NCBI GenBank assembly: GCA_028281495.1
Contig: JANQJU010000044.1
Coordinates: 99,571 to 163,570 of the forward strand
DNA from: SAR324 cluster bacterium
GTDB taxonomy: Bacteria; SAR324; NAC60-12
Length of the DNA stretch: 64,000 nt
Reading direction: 5' to 3'
Positions within the stretch are counted from its first letter, which is position 1. Each line of letters opens with the position of its first letter. Below are positions 7,749-17,006 of this stretch, in pieces. A program made the position numbers and the translations under genes. The notes below the pieces were generated by a model, which did not search any database, was not told where the DNA came from, and worked only from the letters and a program-made list of their open reading frames with translations.

Positions 7749-9731
7749 ATGGAACGAATACGTCTTTTATTACATTACATTCGCCGTCACACCCTGTCTT
7801 ACACTTTTGGCGTGATCTTCATCATTGCAACCAACTGGATTGCAGTCACCATCCCAGAATACATCCAAAAAAGCATCGACTTGCTGAGCGTTGGATTTCA
7901 AGTGACCGAGGAGGTGTTGACTCAAGTTCGTTCGGATATTGTGCAACAACAGCTTCCGATTTCTACCGACACCGTAGACCAACTCACGCCGCTTTTAGGA
8001 CAGCATTTTCCTAGCGAAGCCAAACTCCTCGAAACGGCACGGGAGAAACTAGGCGAAGCCGCCACCTCCACCTTAGAACCACTTTTGGTGAAACATGCCT
8101 ACCTTTCAGAGCAACTGGAAAGCAATGAGTCCCTACTCGAAGAATACCTGCTCATCATGCTTGTGCTGGCCATTACCATGATTGGGGTGCGCACCGTATC
8201 ACGCGTACTGTTTTTCACGCCAGGGCGGGCGATTGAGTGTGAGGTCAAAAACGACACCTTTGCCAAACTCACCCTCCTCCAAAAAGACTATCATGATGAA
8301 AACCCCACCGGAAAAATCATCTCCAAGATGAATAATGACGTGAATGGCATCCGCTTATTGTGCGGATTCGGATTGATGCAGATTGTGAACATCCTCTCAG
8401 CCCTGTCCCTGACCCCCTTCAAGATGTGGCAACTTTCCCCGATATTGACGGTGTACTGTGTGATTCCCATCATCCTCGTATTTGTCGTAGTGCGGGTGGG
8501 AATGCGATTGATGGTGCGCAACATGCGGGCACGGCAAGAAGAGCTTCAGAATATGTCCACGTTTGTGGTGTCATCGCTTTCTGGCATTGACGTGATCAAA
8601 AGCTTTGGCATGAACGCGTGGGTGCGGAGAAAATTCGACATCGATAACCAAAAGTTGCGTGACCGCTCGCTCAAGATCTCGTTCATCCGCGCTTTTTTTA
8701 TGCCTCTCCTCAACAATATGGAAAATGTCCTCAAGGTCTTGATTCTCTTGGTTGGAGGGATGTTTGTGATTCAGCAAGAGTTCACCATTGGTGAACTGAC
8801 GGCTTTCATCACTTATGCCGCCTTGCTGACCATGCCGCTCATGGCACTGGGATGGGTCACGACCATGGCGCAACAAGGGATGGTGGGACTCGATAGTGTC
8901 AATACCATCCTCAAGCAAAAGCCCCCCTTTCAAGACCGAGAGCCGCTTCCCAAATCCGAAGCCATCCATCTGTTCGATCAAGGGATTTCAGTGCGCAATC
9001 TCACCTTTCAATATCCCGAACAAAAAGAACCCACCCTCCGCGATATCAATTTCACCATCCGTCCAGGACAAACCATTGGCATCTTGGGGCAAATCGGCTG
9101 TGGGAAATCCACCTTAGTGAACTGTCTCAACCGCTATCTCCCCGTGGAAGACAACATGATTTTTTATGGAAACCGAGACATCAACCAACTCACGTATTCG
9201 AACATCCGACAATCGGTCCGTACCGTGACTCAATCTCCCTTTCTGTTTTCCGATTCGGTGGAAAAAAATATCATTTTTGGCTGCCCAGGGGCGGATGAAG
9301 AGTGTGTGGCTGATTTGAATCAAATTTTATACGAATGCGCGATGCAAGATGAGGTGCGGCGTTTTGCCAATCAAGAACAAACGGTGGTGGGTGAAAAAGG
9401 CATCATGCTTTCTGGCGGCCAAAAACAGCGCATCAGCTTGGGGCGTGCCATGATTGCTCCGTGTGACCTTTTGATCCTGGACAATGTCCTTTCTGCTGTG
9501 GACTACGACACCGAACGTTTCCTGCTCAAACAAATCCTCCGCCGCAAACACGCCCGGAGCTTGTTGATCGTTTCCCATCGGGCCAACGCCTTGGAACACG
9601 CGGACCTGATCCTTGTCCTCAAAAATGGACGCATCGTTGATCAAGGCACACATGCGGAACTAGTCGAACGTCCTGGCTACTATCAAGAAACCTGGAAATT
9701 GCAGAACGAAATGCAAGAAGAAGTCGCGTAA
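7749..9731 (+). CDS. ABC exporter subunit with degenerate ATPase site (MdlA/YheI type)
   Basis: The subunit has an N-terminal type I exporter membrane domain and a C-terminal ATPase domain: Walker A GQIGCGKST (about residues 446-454), signature LSGGQKQR (about 554) and Walker B LLILDN (D578, N579), then the H-loop VSHR. The residue after the Walker B Asp should be the catalytic Glu but is Asn, so this nucleotide site is probably slow or inactive. The loop between the first two membrane helices is unusually long (about residues 40-130, acidic and helical). The gene is followed 26 bp later by a partner with a consensus Glu, as in heterodimeric exporters such as MdlAB and BmrCD. AGAGGA precedes the ATG. 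The exported substrate is unknown. Confidence 0.92.
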   Translation: MERIRLLLHYIRRHTLSYTFGVIFIIATNWIAVTIPEYIQKSIDLLSVGFQVTEEVLTQVRSDIVQQQLPISTDTVDQLTPLLGQHFPSEAKLLETAREKLGEAATSTLEPLLVKHAYLSEQLESNESLLEEYLLIMLVLAITMIGVRTVSRVLFFTPGRAIECEVKNDTFAKLTLLQKDYHDENPTGKIISKMNNDVNGIRLLCGFGLMQIVNILSALSLTPFKMWQLSPILTVYCVIPIILVFVVVRVGMRLMVRNMRARQEELQNMSTFVVSSLSGIDVIKSFGMNAWVRRKFDIDNQKLRDRSLKISFIRAFFMPLLNNMENVLKVLILLVGGMFVIQQEFTIGELTAFITYAALLTMPLMALGWVTTMAQQGMVGLDSVNTILKQKPPFQDREPLPKSEAIHLFDQGISVRNLTFQYPEQKEPTLRDINFTIRPGQTIGILGQIGCGKSTLVNCLNRYLPVEDNMIFYGNRDINQLTYSNIRQSVRTVTQSPFLFSDSVEKNIIFGCPGADEECVADLNQILYECAMQDEVRRFANQEQTVVGEKGIMLSGGQKQRISLGRAMIAPCDLLILDNVLSAVDYDTERFLLKQILRRKHARSLLIVSHRANALEHADLILVLKNGRIVDQGTHAELVERPGYYQETWKLQNEMQEEVA

Positions 9732-9757
9732 CCCGCTCAACCCTATAGAGAAATTGT

Positions 9758-11656
9758 ATGTCTGATAATCAATCTTTCCCTCGGCCTCAAAATCAATCGA
9801 CTTCTCCCAATCAACCGACTTCTCAAGAGCACCCTAGCCCGGCAGAAACGGACGAACCCGATTTAACGGAAGAAGAAAAAGCCACCGGCCCCACATCCGA
9901 GCCGCCACCCCGCGATTGGGTATTGCTGCTCAAGTTCAGTTCGTATGCCAAACCGTATTGGAAGTGGGTTCTCTTTAGCGTGCTGGCCATTCCCTTCACG
10001 GTCGGTACCACGATGGCGTTTCCCTGGCTCATTGTGAAGATTGTGGATGACTATATCGTTCCTGGAAACCTCGAAGGTTTGTATCTACTCATTGCGATAT
10101 TGGCAGGCACCGTGCTCACCGGTTATGTGGCCGATGGAGTGTATAGCTTCTCCTTGCAAAAGGCCGGGCAGCTCTCCATTGCGTCACTCCGAGAAGACTT
10201 GTACGCCCACACCTTGCAGCTTCCACGGAGCTTTTACGACCATCACCCGGTCGGTGTGCTCCTCTCCCGGTTGACCAGCGATACCGAAGCCTTAGGCGAA
10301 TCTTTAGCCGCCGGAGTGGTGACGATCTTCACCGACATTATCAAAACCATCGCTCTGTTTGGATTGTTACTCTACTTCAGTTGGGAACTCACCTTGGTGA
10401 TCGTGGCGATCTTGCCCCCAATCTACTTTCTGAGCAATTTCCTCCGTAACAAACTTCGGTACTATTACAACCGAACTCGTGAAACCTTGGCCGATTCCAC
10501 TGGCTTTTTGCAAGAGTGCTTGAACGGGATTCAAACCGTACAGCTGTATGCCGCTGAGAAAAAAGTTCAGCATCGTTACGAAGAAAAAACACAGCTCTTC
10601 CTGCAAGCCCAAACCAAATCCAATTTTTACGATGCTGCGTTGTTTTCCGTGATCGAAGGCATCACCACCGTGTGCATGGCATTGATCATTTGGTATGGTT
10701 CCAAACAAATCCTGGGGGGAGTGATCACCATTGGAGTGCTGATTGGTTTCTTGAACACCTTGCACAAAATCTTTGTTCCCATTCGGGAATTCACCCAACA
10801 GATCTCTGCCATTCAGCGTGCTTTGGCGGCCTTACAGCACATCAATCAGTTGTTTCAAGAATTGCCTGAAGAAGCCCGTGATACCATCAAGCCGGAGTGG
10901 CGTTCCCGCCTCCAAAACTTCGAATCGCTAGAATTTGATAACGTGTATTTCCGTTATAGCGATCAAGCCCCGTACATTCTCAAAGGGGTCTCCTTTCGCC
11001 TTGAGAAAGGCGACCGCTTGGCCATTGTGGGCACCACTGGTTCGGGGAAATCCACCATCTTACGGATCCTCACCAAAACCTATACCAATTACCAAGGGTC
11101 GATCAAACTCAATGGAATCGAACTCGGTGACATCCCCCGAAGTGAGATTTGGCATCTGATGGCATTGATGCAGCAGGATGTGTACTTATTCAACGAAAGC
11201 ATTGCTTTCAACATTGGTTTGGATCGTCCTCAAGTGCAGACGGACGACATTCAAAAGGCCGCCGAATATGTGTATGCCGATTCCTTCATCGATCAATTGG
11301 AAGCAGGATACGATTTTGAACTGCTGGAAAATGGAAAGAATCTTTCGGCAGGACAAGCCCAATTGGTTTCCTTTGCCCGGGCGATTGCCGGCAAAAGCGA
11401 ACTGATGCTCCTGGATGAAGCCACCAGTGCCATCGATTCGGTGACAGAGAACCTCATTCAAAAAGCCACCGAAAAAATCCTTGACGACAAAACCGTGATT
11501 GCCATCGCTCACCGCCTGAGCACCATCCAGCACTCCGATAACATCCTGGTCATGCAAGCGGGGAATATTGTTGAACAAGGCAACCATCAGGAACTCATGG
11601 TGCAACAAGGTGTCTACGCCAACCTCGTTCAGAACTTAGAAGGTGCGGCAAACTGA
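9758..11656 (+). CDS. ABC exporter subunit with catalytic ATPase site (MdlB/YheH type)
   Basis: This is the partner half of the exporter. A polar, Ser/Gln/Pro-rich N-terminal tail (about 60 residues) precedes the membrane domain. The ATPase domain has Walker A GTTGSGKST (about residue 425), a degenerate signature LSAGQAQL (about 528), Walker B LMLLDEATSAID with the catalytic Glu, and the H-loop AIAHRLST. Its Walker motifs pair with the good LSGGQ of the first subunit to form the active site, while its LSAGQ faces the Asn-containing site. This is the usual asymmetry of heterodimeric exporters. The two genes are 26 bp apart and form an operon that probably ends at the hairpin at 11747-11781. 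Confidence 0.92.
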   Translation: MSDNQSFPRPQNQSTSPNQPTSQEHPSPAETDEPDLTEEEKATGPTSEPPPRDWVLLLKFSSYAKPYWKWVLFSVLAIPFTVGTTMAFPWLIVKIVDDYIVPGNLEGLYLLIAILAGTVLTGYVADGVYSFSLQKAGQLSIASLREDLYAHTLQLPRSFYDHHPVGVLLSRLTSDTEALGESLAAGVVTIFTDIIKTIALFGLLLYFSWELTLVIVAILPPIYFLSNFLRNKLRYYYNRTRETLADSTGFLQECLNGIQTVQLYAAEKKVQHRYEEKTQLFLQAQTKSNFYDAALFSVIEGITTVCMALIIWYGSKQILGGVITIGVLIGFLNTLHKIFVPIREFTQQISAIQRALAALQHINQLFQELPEEARDTIKPEWRSRLQNFESLEFDNVYFRYSDQAPYILKGVSFRLEKGDRLAIVGTTGSGKSTILRILTKTYTNYQGSIKLNGIELGDIPRSEIWHLMALMQQDVYLFNESIAFNIGLDRPQVQTDDIQKAAEYVYADSFIDQLEAGYDFELLENGKNLSAGQAQLVSFARAIAGKSELMLLDEATSAIDSVTENLIQKATEKILDDKTVIAIAHRLSTIQHSDNILVMQAGNIVEQGNHQELMVQQGVYANLVQNLEGAAN

Positions 11657-11716
11657 AAGACCACTTTCCAAAATACGCTCTCAAGTTTCTCATAAATATT
11701 CCGATAAAAGATAGTA

Positions 11717-11738
11717 CATATGCCGAATCGTGCATATG
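11717..11738. promoter_or_regulatory. Palindrome, possible operator
   Basis: CATATGC at 11717-11723 is repeated inverted as GCATATG at 11732-11738, with an 8-bp spacer. This two-arm symmetry would fit a dimeric regulator. It lies just upstream of a terminator-like hairpin and about 70 bp before the small lipoprotein start, so it may act on that gene. Function is inferred only from symmetry and position. Confidence 0.4.
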
Positions 11739-11746
11739 GCAAACAA

Positions 11747-11781
11747 CCGGCGAGAAGGACTCGCCGGACTTTTGCTTTTCT
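11747..11781 (+). terminator. Rho-independent terminator after the ABC operon
   Basis: CCGGCGAG (11747-11754), a 5-nt loop and the perfect complement CTCGCCGG (11760-11767) are followed by the T-rich stretch ACTTTTGCTTTTCT. It fits a terminator for the exporter operon. As it lies only about 25 bp before the lipoprotein Shine-Dalgarno site, it could also act as an attenuator of that gene. Confidence 0.75.
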
Positions 11782-11804
11782 ATCCTTCAAACAAAGGAGT
11801 GTTT

Positions 11805-12185
11805 ATGCGAACTCAATTCAAACTTTTCATGTTACTCAGTTCACTGGCGGTTGCGAGTTGTAGCGGATCTCAAGACGCAGAAGTCGATTTCCCCAGCAAT
11901 TCTGAACTATTGGAAGCGTTTTCGCTCTCAGAAGTAAAAGCCGAAGAAACTTCGGAGATTTGTGATGCCAAGAATGTCATGCTGACGCTGACTTATCCCT
12001 CGGGTGCCCAAATCATCTACGACTACGGCACGATCAAGGCCGGTGAAAAAGAAGAACCCTCTGCCGAGGTGATCGGAGAGATCACATTCGATGATGTGGA
12101 TGCTGGTTTTTCTAGGAAGGAAGACTTCGATACAGGGGATTGCACACAAAGTGGAGTTTTGGGATTAGGCACTCCCTTACTGTAA
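11805..12185 (+). CDS. Small predicted lipoprotein, 126 aa
   Basis: The signal peptide LFMLLSSLAVASC ends in a lipobox cysteine, so the mature protein of about 107 residues should be lipid-anchored. No family is recognised. The mature part has two cysteines (SEICDAK and TGDCTQ) that could form a disulfide, and several short strands (VMLTLTYPSGAQIIYDYG). ATG at 11805 follows AAAGGAG at ideal spacing; the longer frame from 11730 runs through the terminator hairpin and is not credible. It may be expressed from its own promoter, or by readthrough of that hairpin. Confidence 0.75.
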   Translation: MRTQFKLFMLLSSLAVASCSGSQDAEVDFPSNSELLEAFSLSEVKAEETSEICDAKNVMLTLTYPSGAQIIYDYGTIKAGEKEEPSAEVIGEITFDDVDAGFSRKEDFDTGDCTQSGVLGLGTPLL

Positions 12186-12391
12186 ACCGTATCGGCAATA
12201 CCCAATCCCACACCCTCCAAATCGGCAGGGTGAAACGCCAACGGCATTCGATCTTTGCCTTCCTCACAGGTTACCAGCCAGCGCGAGGAGGACGGGATCG
12301 GATGCCACCTGTTCAAGAATAGTTTACAGCAAATTGCATACCCAACAAAGGAATTTAAATTCTCCAAGATCGCCTATCACCAGGTTGCCTC

Positions 12392-12470
12392 ATTCGGACT
12401 GAAACCGATGGACACATTACTCAGATTGAGATTCGGACTGAAATCGATGGAAGCGTTACTCAGGTTTGAG
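12392..12470. repeat. 39/40-bp tandem duplication at a gene 3' end
   Basis: Two copies (12392-12430 and 12431-12470) share ATTCGGACTGAAA-CGATGGA and a TTACTCAG-TTGAG end, and differ at a few bases. The second copy includes the stop codon of the minus-strand TPR gene (TAA at 12456-12458), so the 3' end and stop have been copied downstream, as at 805-882. Confidence 0.85.
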
Positions 12471-13742
12471 GATGGATAACAACAATTCATACCTTGAAGA
12501 AATGTCAGCCGTTGCCACCCACGTCGGATGATAGCGTTTTAATGTGTTCAAATCGTTCTTTAGAAACTCAGGTAAATTGATCTTTCCATCCTCAGAGGTG
12601 GTTTGAATCTTCTTGAGATCCATTTTTAGCTTCAATGGGTTGAGTTGAGGTGGAGCAGAAGCAAAATAATCCACTAGCCATTGCAATTGTTGCAGGTAGG
12701 CTTTTTTGGCTTTCCATGTATAAATTCCGGCACTTCGGTTTTTGTTGGAAGAATCCATCCATTGATAAAACAGTTCATCCTTATTCTTTTCCATCTGATG
12801 TAGTTGTTTGCTTTCAATTTCTGCAATCAGATTCCCCACCGCTAGATCCAAACGAGGGGTTCCCTGCTGAGTCACAGTTGGCAATTGCACCAACGCTTTC
12901 AAGCGCTTCAATTCAATATGAGGATCGATGGCTTCTGCGTCCAAATGCGTGGCCTGGAGATATTGAGGGATGGCTTGCTCTACGAGAGATGCAAAGCCTT
13001 TTTTGAGCTGCCGATCACGAAAATAGCGATCCGCACGAAGTTGGTAGGCATACGCCAGATTATTGACGTAATTCCAATGGTAAGGGGAAATTTTTAGTGC
13101 TTTGTCAAAACGGATGATGGCTGCTTCTAGATCGCCTTCCACCAGCGCAATTTCTCCGAGCAACCCCAATGCAGCACTGTGTTGCTTGGCTTCTGGTTGG
13201 ATTTGCTCCAACTGCTGTTTGACCTCTTTTGTATTTTCAGGACTACGGCCTGTCTTCCACGCAAGCAACGCCTTGGCATAGCGAATGTGTGCGTCGTTGT
13301 CTGTAGAGACCCCTTCAGGAGCAAGCGATTCCACTTCTCCAAAGCGAGCTTTGGCGACAACAGGATCAAATTGCTTCTCTTCAGAAAAGGCGAGCAAGGT
13401 CGTTTTACGCAAACCGTATTCTGCATGCAGATCAAACGGTGCAATTTTTTTAGCTTCTTTATAGGCCTTTGCCGCATCTTCGATTTTACCGTCGCTCAGC
13501 AGTTGGTTTCCCAACCGGATATAATAAGCAAGCACCTGCTTTTTGTAAGCGATATCGGCAATCTTGGAGGCGGATTCGTCTGAGGCAATCTTGTACTGAT
13601 CAAAAACATAAAAGGGATCAAATTGATAAATGGCCCACGCCATCAAAAAACCCAGGATCGGCACCCACACCCAGTATTTTTGAACGGCATCGGTGGCCGC
13701 ATCCAAGCGCTGTTTGAATGGATTCGTTGGAGGGGTGGGCAT
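12456..13742 (-). CDS. Membrane-anchored TPR protein
   Basis: A short cytoplasmic N-terminus and one membrane helix (about residues 25-41, VWVPILGFLMAWAIYQF) are followed by a helical body with TPR-like units. Recognisable ones are LLSDGKIEDAAKAYKEAKKIAPFD and LVEGDLEAAIIRFDKALKISPYHWNYVNNLAYAY (given in part). TPR repeats bind other proteins. The start lies 21 bp after the stop of the exported WD40-caspase gene and no strong Shine-Dalgarno site is visible, which suggests translational coupling. I infer that the two act together at the inner membrane, with the TPR part as a scaffold or partner of the caspase-like protein. Confidence 0.8.
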   Translation of the reverse strand: MPTPPTNPFKQRLDAATDAVQKYWVWVPILGFLMAWAIYQFDPFYVFDQYKIASDESASKIADIAYKKQVLAYYIRLGNQLLSDGKIEDAAKAYKEAKKIAPFDLHAEYGLRKTTLLAFSEEKQFDPVVAKARFGEVESLAPEGVSTDNDAHIRYAKALLAWKTGRSPENTKEVKQQLEQIQPEAKQHSAALGLLGEIALVEGDLEAAIIRFDKALKISPYHWNYVNNLAYAYQLRADRYFRDRQLKKGFASLVEQAIPQYLQATHLDAEAIDPHIELKRLKALVQLPTVTQQGTPRLDLAVGNLIAEIESKQLHQMEKNKDELFYQWMDSSNKNRSAGIYTWKAKKAYLQQLQWLVDYFASAPPQLNPLKLKMDLKKIQTTSEDGKINLPEFLKNDLNTLKRYHPTWVATADISSRYELLLSILKPE

Positions 13743-13763
13743 CGGTGATGGTCCATTGCAGGA

Positions 13764-16700
13764 TTACTTCGTGGCAAACGTAAAATTGGTTTCCACATGG
13801 GACATTGGATAGAGGCGCACCTTAAAGTGCTCTTCACTCACTTTCGGCAGGTGGTGTTCTAAGTAATCTCCTAGCTCATACAAAGAAATTTGATTGTCGT
13901 CTTGGCTGGCATCCCCACGCAGTCCATCCAGCAGCAGAGCCGTATACAGACTGTGATTGTTGTATCCTTCCATTGCGATATCCTTATTGGTGGAGGCATA
14001 GAAAAAGGCACGTCCTGATAACTCGTTGAGACGTTCTATGGCGGTTTCTTGCTCCCGAGCTTGTTGCCGGCGCAGTTTTTCTTCCTGAATCATATCATCG
14101 ATGGCTTGTTTGTCTTCAGGGCCGCTTTTCCGTGAGTTCAAGGCAGTCCACGGCTTTATATCGGGTTGGTAACTGCCGGAGTAACAGGTATCGAGAATGA
14201 CCACTGCTTTGCGTGCTTTGATGCCTGCCAGAAAATCATTCAAGTGTTGCGTACTGATGGTTTTTTGCTGCAACGCATTGACCGAGGTCCAGATGAAATC
14301 CTGAGCAAGATAATGATAATTTCCTTTGTGGGTGACACCATGCCCCGAAAGATAAAGCACAAAGACATCATCTTCCTTGACTCGCGCTTGCGTGCGTTCA
14401 AAGGCATCTACAATTTCATCAAAGGTGGGATCCAGCAACGTTTCGACAGCCACCTTTTTGTACAAGCCGTTTTTCTGTTTCCTCAGTGTTTTCTGTAATG
14501 CAACCACATCGTCAATGGCATACTTCAACTGAAAACTGCTCTCTTGGTATTCTTCAATCCCAATGGCCAATCCCACCAGATTGGGTTTTTGACGATTCGG
14601 CTTCGCGGTCGACCTCACTTGAAACCGAAACACTGCCGAAGTCACCTGCCCCTTTTCATTGTTCGCTTTGATTTCCACTTCCGAAATCGCATCGGGAGGA
14701 ATGGACACATCATACTCATAATCATGATAAATACCGCTCCGCCGTTCCCGGTGTCCTCCTTTTGCTGTTTGCCGCACCCCGTTCACAAAAATGGAAATCT
14801 CACCCACACCACCCCCTTGGTCGGTCAACGTAATCGGTAACGTCAATTGCGTTTTTTCCGTGGTGAGTGGCTCACTTTGAAGTTGTTCTAAAGTTTTCCT
14901 TGTGATGGCAATGCTCGGTGGCCTATCCGCCAACACTTGACGCACATCTCCAATCTCTGCCAACGCTTCACGTATCGGTTCCTCACGCCCTTCAAACTTG
15001 GCCAACACCAAATCCGGACGATAAAAGCTTCCATAGAGTTGCTCCGCCCCCACAAAATCCGGAGTATCGCTGCCATTATTGAGTTGATACCCAAACAACC
15101 GATTGGCCTCACGGGAAGAACTGGCAAAAAAGCCTTCTGGCGTCCACATCACCCAATCTTTCCGGTTTTTATGAGGAAAAAATGCCAGTTGCTCATCACC
15201 TGTTTTGTAATCGTACCAACGCAGCGTCCCGTCTCCCAACCCGGCGACAACCCAACGGCCATCTCCACTAATCGCAACCGCCCAAGCAGCAGGAACAGCT
15301 TTCCGCCAGATTGATTCACCTTCTTGGTTAAAACGCCTCAAAGACCAATTAGAACCCAGCACAAACCCTTTCTCGTCAGGGGCAATTGCTAAACTACGGC
15401 TTGTCTCCCATTCCTTCAGGTTAATTTTTTCCCCATTGAGTATAGGATCATACTGATTCTTCCAATTGGTCACCTCAATTCGTTCGCTCTGGATAATCAC
15501 TCCTCGCAACTGATGATCCCAAGAAGGGGGTTTTTGTGAATCCGTCCACAACTGATTTTGAGACAAATCCCACCATGCCGCTTCTTTTCCTCCTAGTTTA
15601 AAACCAAAAGCCACGCGGCTTCCATCTTGCGAAAGGCGAATGCTCGTGCCGCCTCGCTGCGCTCGAAAATCGGCAAGGGGCTGCACATGTTGCCACCGTA
15701 CCTTGCCTTCAATCGAGATCCGCGTGAGTCCCCCCACGGAAGCGACCAATAGATCACTATTGGACAGGGGATGGATATCGCTTACAGTGTCCAAAGCAAC
15801 CGGAAAACGAACTGGTTCACTTTTGACATCTTGCCAGCCGAATACTGGATTGTGCCCATTTTCATGGTATTTTCCTCCTGCCCACAACCACTCTCTCTGG
15901 TAGGACCAGCTAACACTTGCAATATCACCATTGGTAACAATATCCGTAACTGGACCCGGAATTGTTTTTAGTTCAGGCAATTCAAGCAAGATGAGAGAAG
16001 AGTCATTATAGAACCCTACTGCCAACTTCTCCCCATCCGGATGCACTGCGAGGCCAAAAGCTTTTTTTCTTGTATTGAAGCTTTTGGCTCGTGCCCAAGT
16101 ATTCTTTTTTTGATCGTAGAGGCGGATTTTGCCATCGAATGAGCTTGTCACGAGGCCACTATTTTCTAGCCATTCCACCCCGAAGGTCCGGTCTTGATAG
16201 TCACGATCCGCATAGACTTCCTTGTAGTCACTCGAACTATAGACACGCAATCCGTTGGCCCCTCCTAGCGTCGCGGCGAGATACTGTCCATTTGGGGAGT
16301 ACGCCAAGTGATTAATCACATTTTCCAAATGCACGATTTTTTGAATGATGTACCCCGTATCATGTTGGTAGATATAGATATTATGATCGTGGTTAAACTT
16401 ACTAGTAAACCCTCCTACAGCGATCTGTTCTCCATCTGGAGAAATGGCTACTGAATAAGCCTTGCCAACACTCCCTTTATTCGAAGGCAAACGCAGGCGT
16501 TTGAGCATTTTTCCAGAATTCACATCCCACACTAATACACTTTTGTCATTGCTTGCAGTAACGGCAAACCGTTCTTGCTTGTCCACATCCACTCTTAGGA
16601 TTATTGCAGTGTGCATTGCAGGATTGAGCCGCAATTGAGGTTCTGTGGGAAAAACATATTTTTGCGCCCCAGCCCAGTTGGGAGCCAACCCAACGATCAG

Positions 16701-16781
16701 GAGTAACACGCTAACGTAGAATCGTATTGATAAACGGTGGGGTTGTTGACAGGGGTTGTTAGGGGATTGAGGAATGATCAT
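13764..16781 (-). CDS. Exported WD40-caspase (C14-like) protein, 1005 aa
   Basis: A signal peptide (SVLLLIVGLAPNWAGA) leads to a WD40-type propeller region of about 550 residues (for example SNDKSVLVWDVNSGKML, AISGDGRWVVAGLGDGTL). Next come a middle beta domain with GGVGEISIFVNG, and a C-terminal caspase/metacaspase-type peptidase. The catalytic pair is intact: His814 in YLSGHG and Cys866 in LDTCYSGSY. Family members cleave after basic or acidic residues; the target is unknown. The signal peptide puts the peptidase in the periplasm, which is less common than cytosolic forms. ATG at 16781 follows GAGGTG. It is followed 21 bp later by the TPR gene, forming a two-gene unit. Confidence 0.9.
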   Translation of the reverse strand: MIIPQSPNNPCQQPHRLSIRFYVSVLLLIVGLAPNWAGAQKYVFPTEPQLRLNPAMHTAIILRVDVDKQERFAVTASNDKSVLVWDVNSGKMLKRLRLPSNKGSVGKAYSVAISPDGEQIAVGGFTSKFNHDHNIYIYQHDTGYIIQKIVHLENVINHLAYSPNGQYLAATLGGANGLRVYSSSDYKEVYADRDYQDRTFGVEWLENSGLVTSSFDGKIRLYDQKKNTWARAKSFNTRKKAFGLAVHPDGEKLAVGFYNDSSLILLELPELKTIPGPVTDIVTNGDIASVSWSYQREWLWAGGKYHENGHNPVFGWQDVKSEPVRFPVALDTVSDIHPLSNSDLLVASVGGLTRISIEGKVRWQHVQPLADFRAQRGGTSIRLSQDGSRVAFGFKLGGKEAAWWDLSQNQLWTDSQKPPSWDHQLRGVIIQSERIEVTNWKNQYDPILNGEKINLKEWETSRSLAIAPDEKGFVLGSNWSLRRFNQEGESIWRKAVPAAWAVAISGDGRWVVAGLGDGTLRWYDYKTGDEQLAFFPHKNRKDWVMWTPEGFFASSSREANRLFGYQLNNGSDTPDFVGAEQLYGSFYRPDLVLAKFEGREEPIREALAEIGDVRQVLADRPPSIAITRKTLEQLQSEPLTTEKTQLTLPITLTDQGGGVGEISIFVNGVRQTAKGGHRERRSGIYHDYEYDVSIPPDAISEVEIKANNEKGQVTSAVFRFQVRSTAKPNRQKPNLVGLAIGIEEYQESSFQLKYAIDDVVALQKTLRKQKNGLYKKVAVETLLDPTFDEIVDAFERTQARVKEDDVFVLYLSGHGVTHKGNYHYLAQDFIWTSVNALQQKTISTQHLNDFLAGIKARKAVVILDTCYSGSYQPDIKPWTALNSRKSGPEDKQAIDDMIQEEKLRRQQAREQETAIERLNELSGRAFFYASTNKDIAMEGYNNHSLYTALLLDGLRGDASQDDNQISLYELGDYLEHHLPKVSEEHFKVRLYPMSHVETNFTFATK

Positions 16782-17006
16782 AGTCGGTCACCTCTTTTTG
16801 GGGTGGAACAATCCATCGCGAGGGTCTGTGCTGGAGCGTTTTGTACACTCCTTTTAGATGTACCAGAGGTGATTGAACAACACAACGCTCGTGTCTAGGC
16901 GTGGTCCATCGCGAAACGTTACCCCAGCACGGCCGCCTTCTCAATCTGGCTCAAGTTGGCCGAAAAACACCGTTGCCTCATTGACCGAAGTTCGAACTCG
17001 AATAGA

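Noticed and set aside
11730..11804. Upstream extension of the small lipoprotein
   Set aside because: The extension runs through the terminator hairpin; the ATG at 11805 has a strong AAAGGAG site and starts a normal lipobox signal peptide.
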